34,856 nucleotides of DNA from NCBI GenBank assembly GCA_964354225.1, contig CAYGZC010000195.1, positions 1 to 34,856 on the forward strand. The letters are read 5' to 3'. Source of the DNA: CAYGZC01 sp964354225. Its GTDB lineage: Bacteria; Bacteroidota; Ignavibacteria; UBA10030; SZUA-254. The position numbers and the translations under genes are program-made. Shown piece by piece: positions 34,161 through 34,856 of this stretch. The notes under the pieces are model-generated. The model had not been told where the DNA came from. It ran no database searches and saw only the letters and a program-made list of their open reading frames with translations. Position 1 is the first letter of the stretch. Each line of letters begins with the position of its first letter.

Positions 34161-34599
34161 ATGAAGCTGACAGAACATTTTACATTGGATGAAATGATTA
34201 TACTCAGAGTGCGCGGCTCGGTTTGGTATTGAGAATACACCGGATATAGAACAAATCGAAAATCTTCGTCTCCTATATATTAATAGCCTTGAGCCGCTAA
34301 GATTGATTGTTGGAAAACATATCATCATTTCGAGCGGATATCGCTCACCGGAGTTCAATAAAAAAATCGGAGGCGACCCATATTCTCAACACACAAAAGG
34401 GCAAACGGCTGATTTTAATATTTCAGATTTATCAATCGATAAAGTGATTTCAACAATCATCGAAAACCGATTACCCTTCGATCAACTGATCAACGAATTT
34501 GGAAGCTGGGTTCATGTATCGCATTCACCGAATCTAAGAAACCAGGTATTGTTGGCACGACGTAAAAATGGAAAAACAGTTTATGTCCCATTTCCTTAA
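34161..34599 (+). pseudogene. M15-family D-Ala-D-Ala carboxypeptidase-like gene with a frameshift
   Basis: An AAGGGA ribosome binding site and ATG (34161) start MKLTEHFTLDEMI, the usual beginning of peptidase M15A proteins. An extra base near 34200 shifts the frame: the first frame closes at TGA 34230, while the plus-one frame continues YSECAARFGIENTP ... ENLRLL ... ISSGYRSPEFN, SQHTKGQTADF and WVHVSH, ending at 34599. The zinc ligands H and D of SQHxKGxAxDF and the final H are intact, so the only visible defect is the one-base shift. Without it the protein has about 146 residues, a normal size. It could be an assembly or read error; no slippery site or stem suggests programmed shifting. The role would be peptidoglycan trimming or phage-like lysis. 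Confidence 0.75.
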
Positions 34600-34680
34600 A
34601 TCGAATGATAAAGCATAACCAATTCTTATAAATTTTACCCTCTGGATAGTATTAATCTCTCTTGGATAAAAAATAATTTG

Positions 34681-34856
34681 ATGAAATTACCGAAACATAT
34701 TTTGTTTCTGCTTTCGGTTTATCTTATAGGTATACTCATCTTCACAACATTCAGGATCATTTTGTTACTGACAGAATTGAAACAAATTTATTCGCTCCCC
34801 GATAAAGCTTCTATATTAGCACAGGCATTTATAATGGGCTTCAGATTCGATACAGT
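34681..34856 (+). CDS. N-terminus of a membrane protein, perhaps an LTA-synthase-like sulfatase (cut by window end)
   Basis: An open frame from ATG at 34681 to the right edge (58 complete codons). It starts with basic residues and a long hydrophobic helix (LFLLSVYLIGILIF), then the pieces TTFRIILLL and AFIMGFRFDT. The F-R after the first helix and the G-x-R-F-D end resemble the beginning of the LTA synthase/alkaline phosphatase superfamily proteins found in Bacteroidota, whose catalytic part would lie outside. No clear Shine-Dalgarno. That a gene starts here is likely; the family is a guess from the first helices. Confidence 0.55.
   Translation, partial: MKLPKHILFLLSVYLIGILIFTTFRIILLLTELKQIYSLPDKASILAQAFIMGFRFDT

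Noticed and set aside
34190..34205. Programmed frameshift in the M15 gene
   Set aside because: No slippery heptamer, internal Shine-Dalgarno or downstream stem is seen; a simple one-base insertion explains it.

Overview
The window reads as a chromosome segment from a bacterium of the Bacteroidota/Chlorobiota/Ignavibacteriota (FCB) group, closest in character to Ignavibacteria. The grounds are a type IX secretion (T9SS) sorting domain with the YPNPFNP signature, a bacillithiol gene (bshC), a moderately AT-rich composition, GTG/TTG starts, and a core-gene layout usual for these phyla. The genus cannot be named from the sequence. There is no rRNA, tRNA, CRISPR array, transposase or phage gene, and most of the window is housekeeping.

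Layout: (1) 2-2188 (+) is the 3' part of a large secreted T9SS protein with six tandem YCF48-type repeats. (2) 2323-4060 (-) is a small operon: enoyl-CoA hydratase-like protein, apt, retropepsin-like protease. (3) 4172-6020 (-) holds an Lrp/AsnC regulator followed by glnA. (4) 6154-7604 (-) holds a membrane-anchored PASTA protein followed by rpe. (5) 7718-14070 (+) is a co-linear nucleoside uptake and salvage operon: cdd, tdk, BMP-type lipoprotein, ABC ATPase, two permeases, purine nucleoside phosphorylase. It is followed by bshC (14152-15801), which has its own candidate promoter. (6) 15906-17205 (+) is a decayed gene for a probable cell-envelope protein. (7) 17315-25868 (-) is the translation/RNA operon rimP-nusA-infB-rbfA-ribF-rpsO-pnp, without truB between rbfA and ribF. 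(8) 25976-31102 (-) is a seven-gene envelope/metabolism operon: acyP, ispF, dedA, PAP2, lnt, ltaE and a broken thioesterase. A strong terminator closes it. (9) 31209-34145 (+) is an NtrB/NtrC-like two-component pair, then a frameshifted M15 peptidase gene and the start of a membrane protein that runs off the window.

The most notable observations are these. Three genes are broken yet still readable (15906-17205, 25976-26464, 34161-34599). A promoter architecture recurs: a TTGnnn-like element, exactly 17 bases, then TATATT or TATTTT. I find it in front of seven transcription units. At three of them the -35 element coincides with a TTG that could be mistaken for a start codon. Two of these promoters stand back to back between the PASTA gene and cdd. 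Two others lie so close to the start codon that the transcript would be nearly leaderless. I found no convincing new multi-gene system; the most obscure protein family here is the decayed one at 15906-17205.
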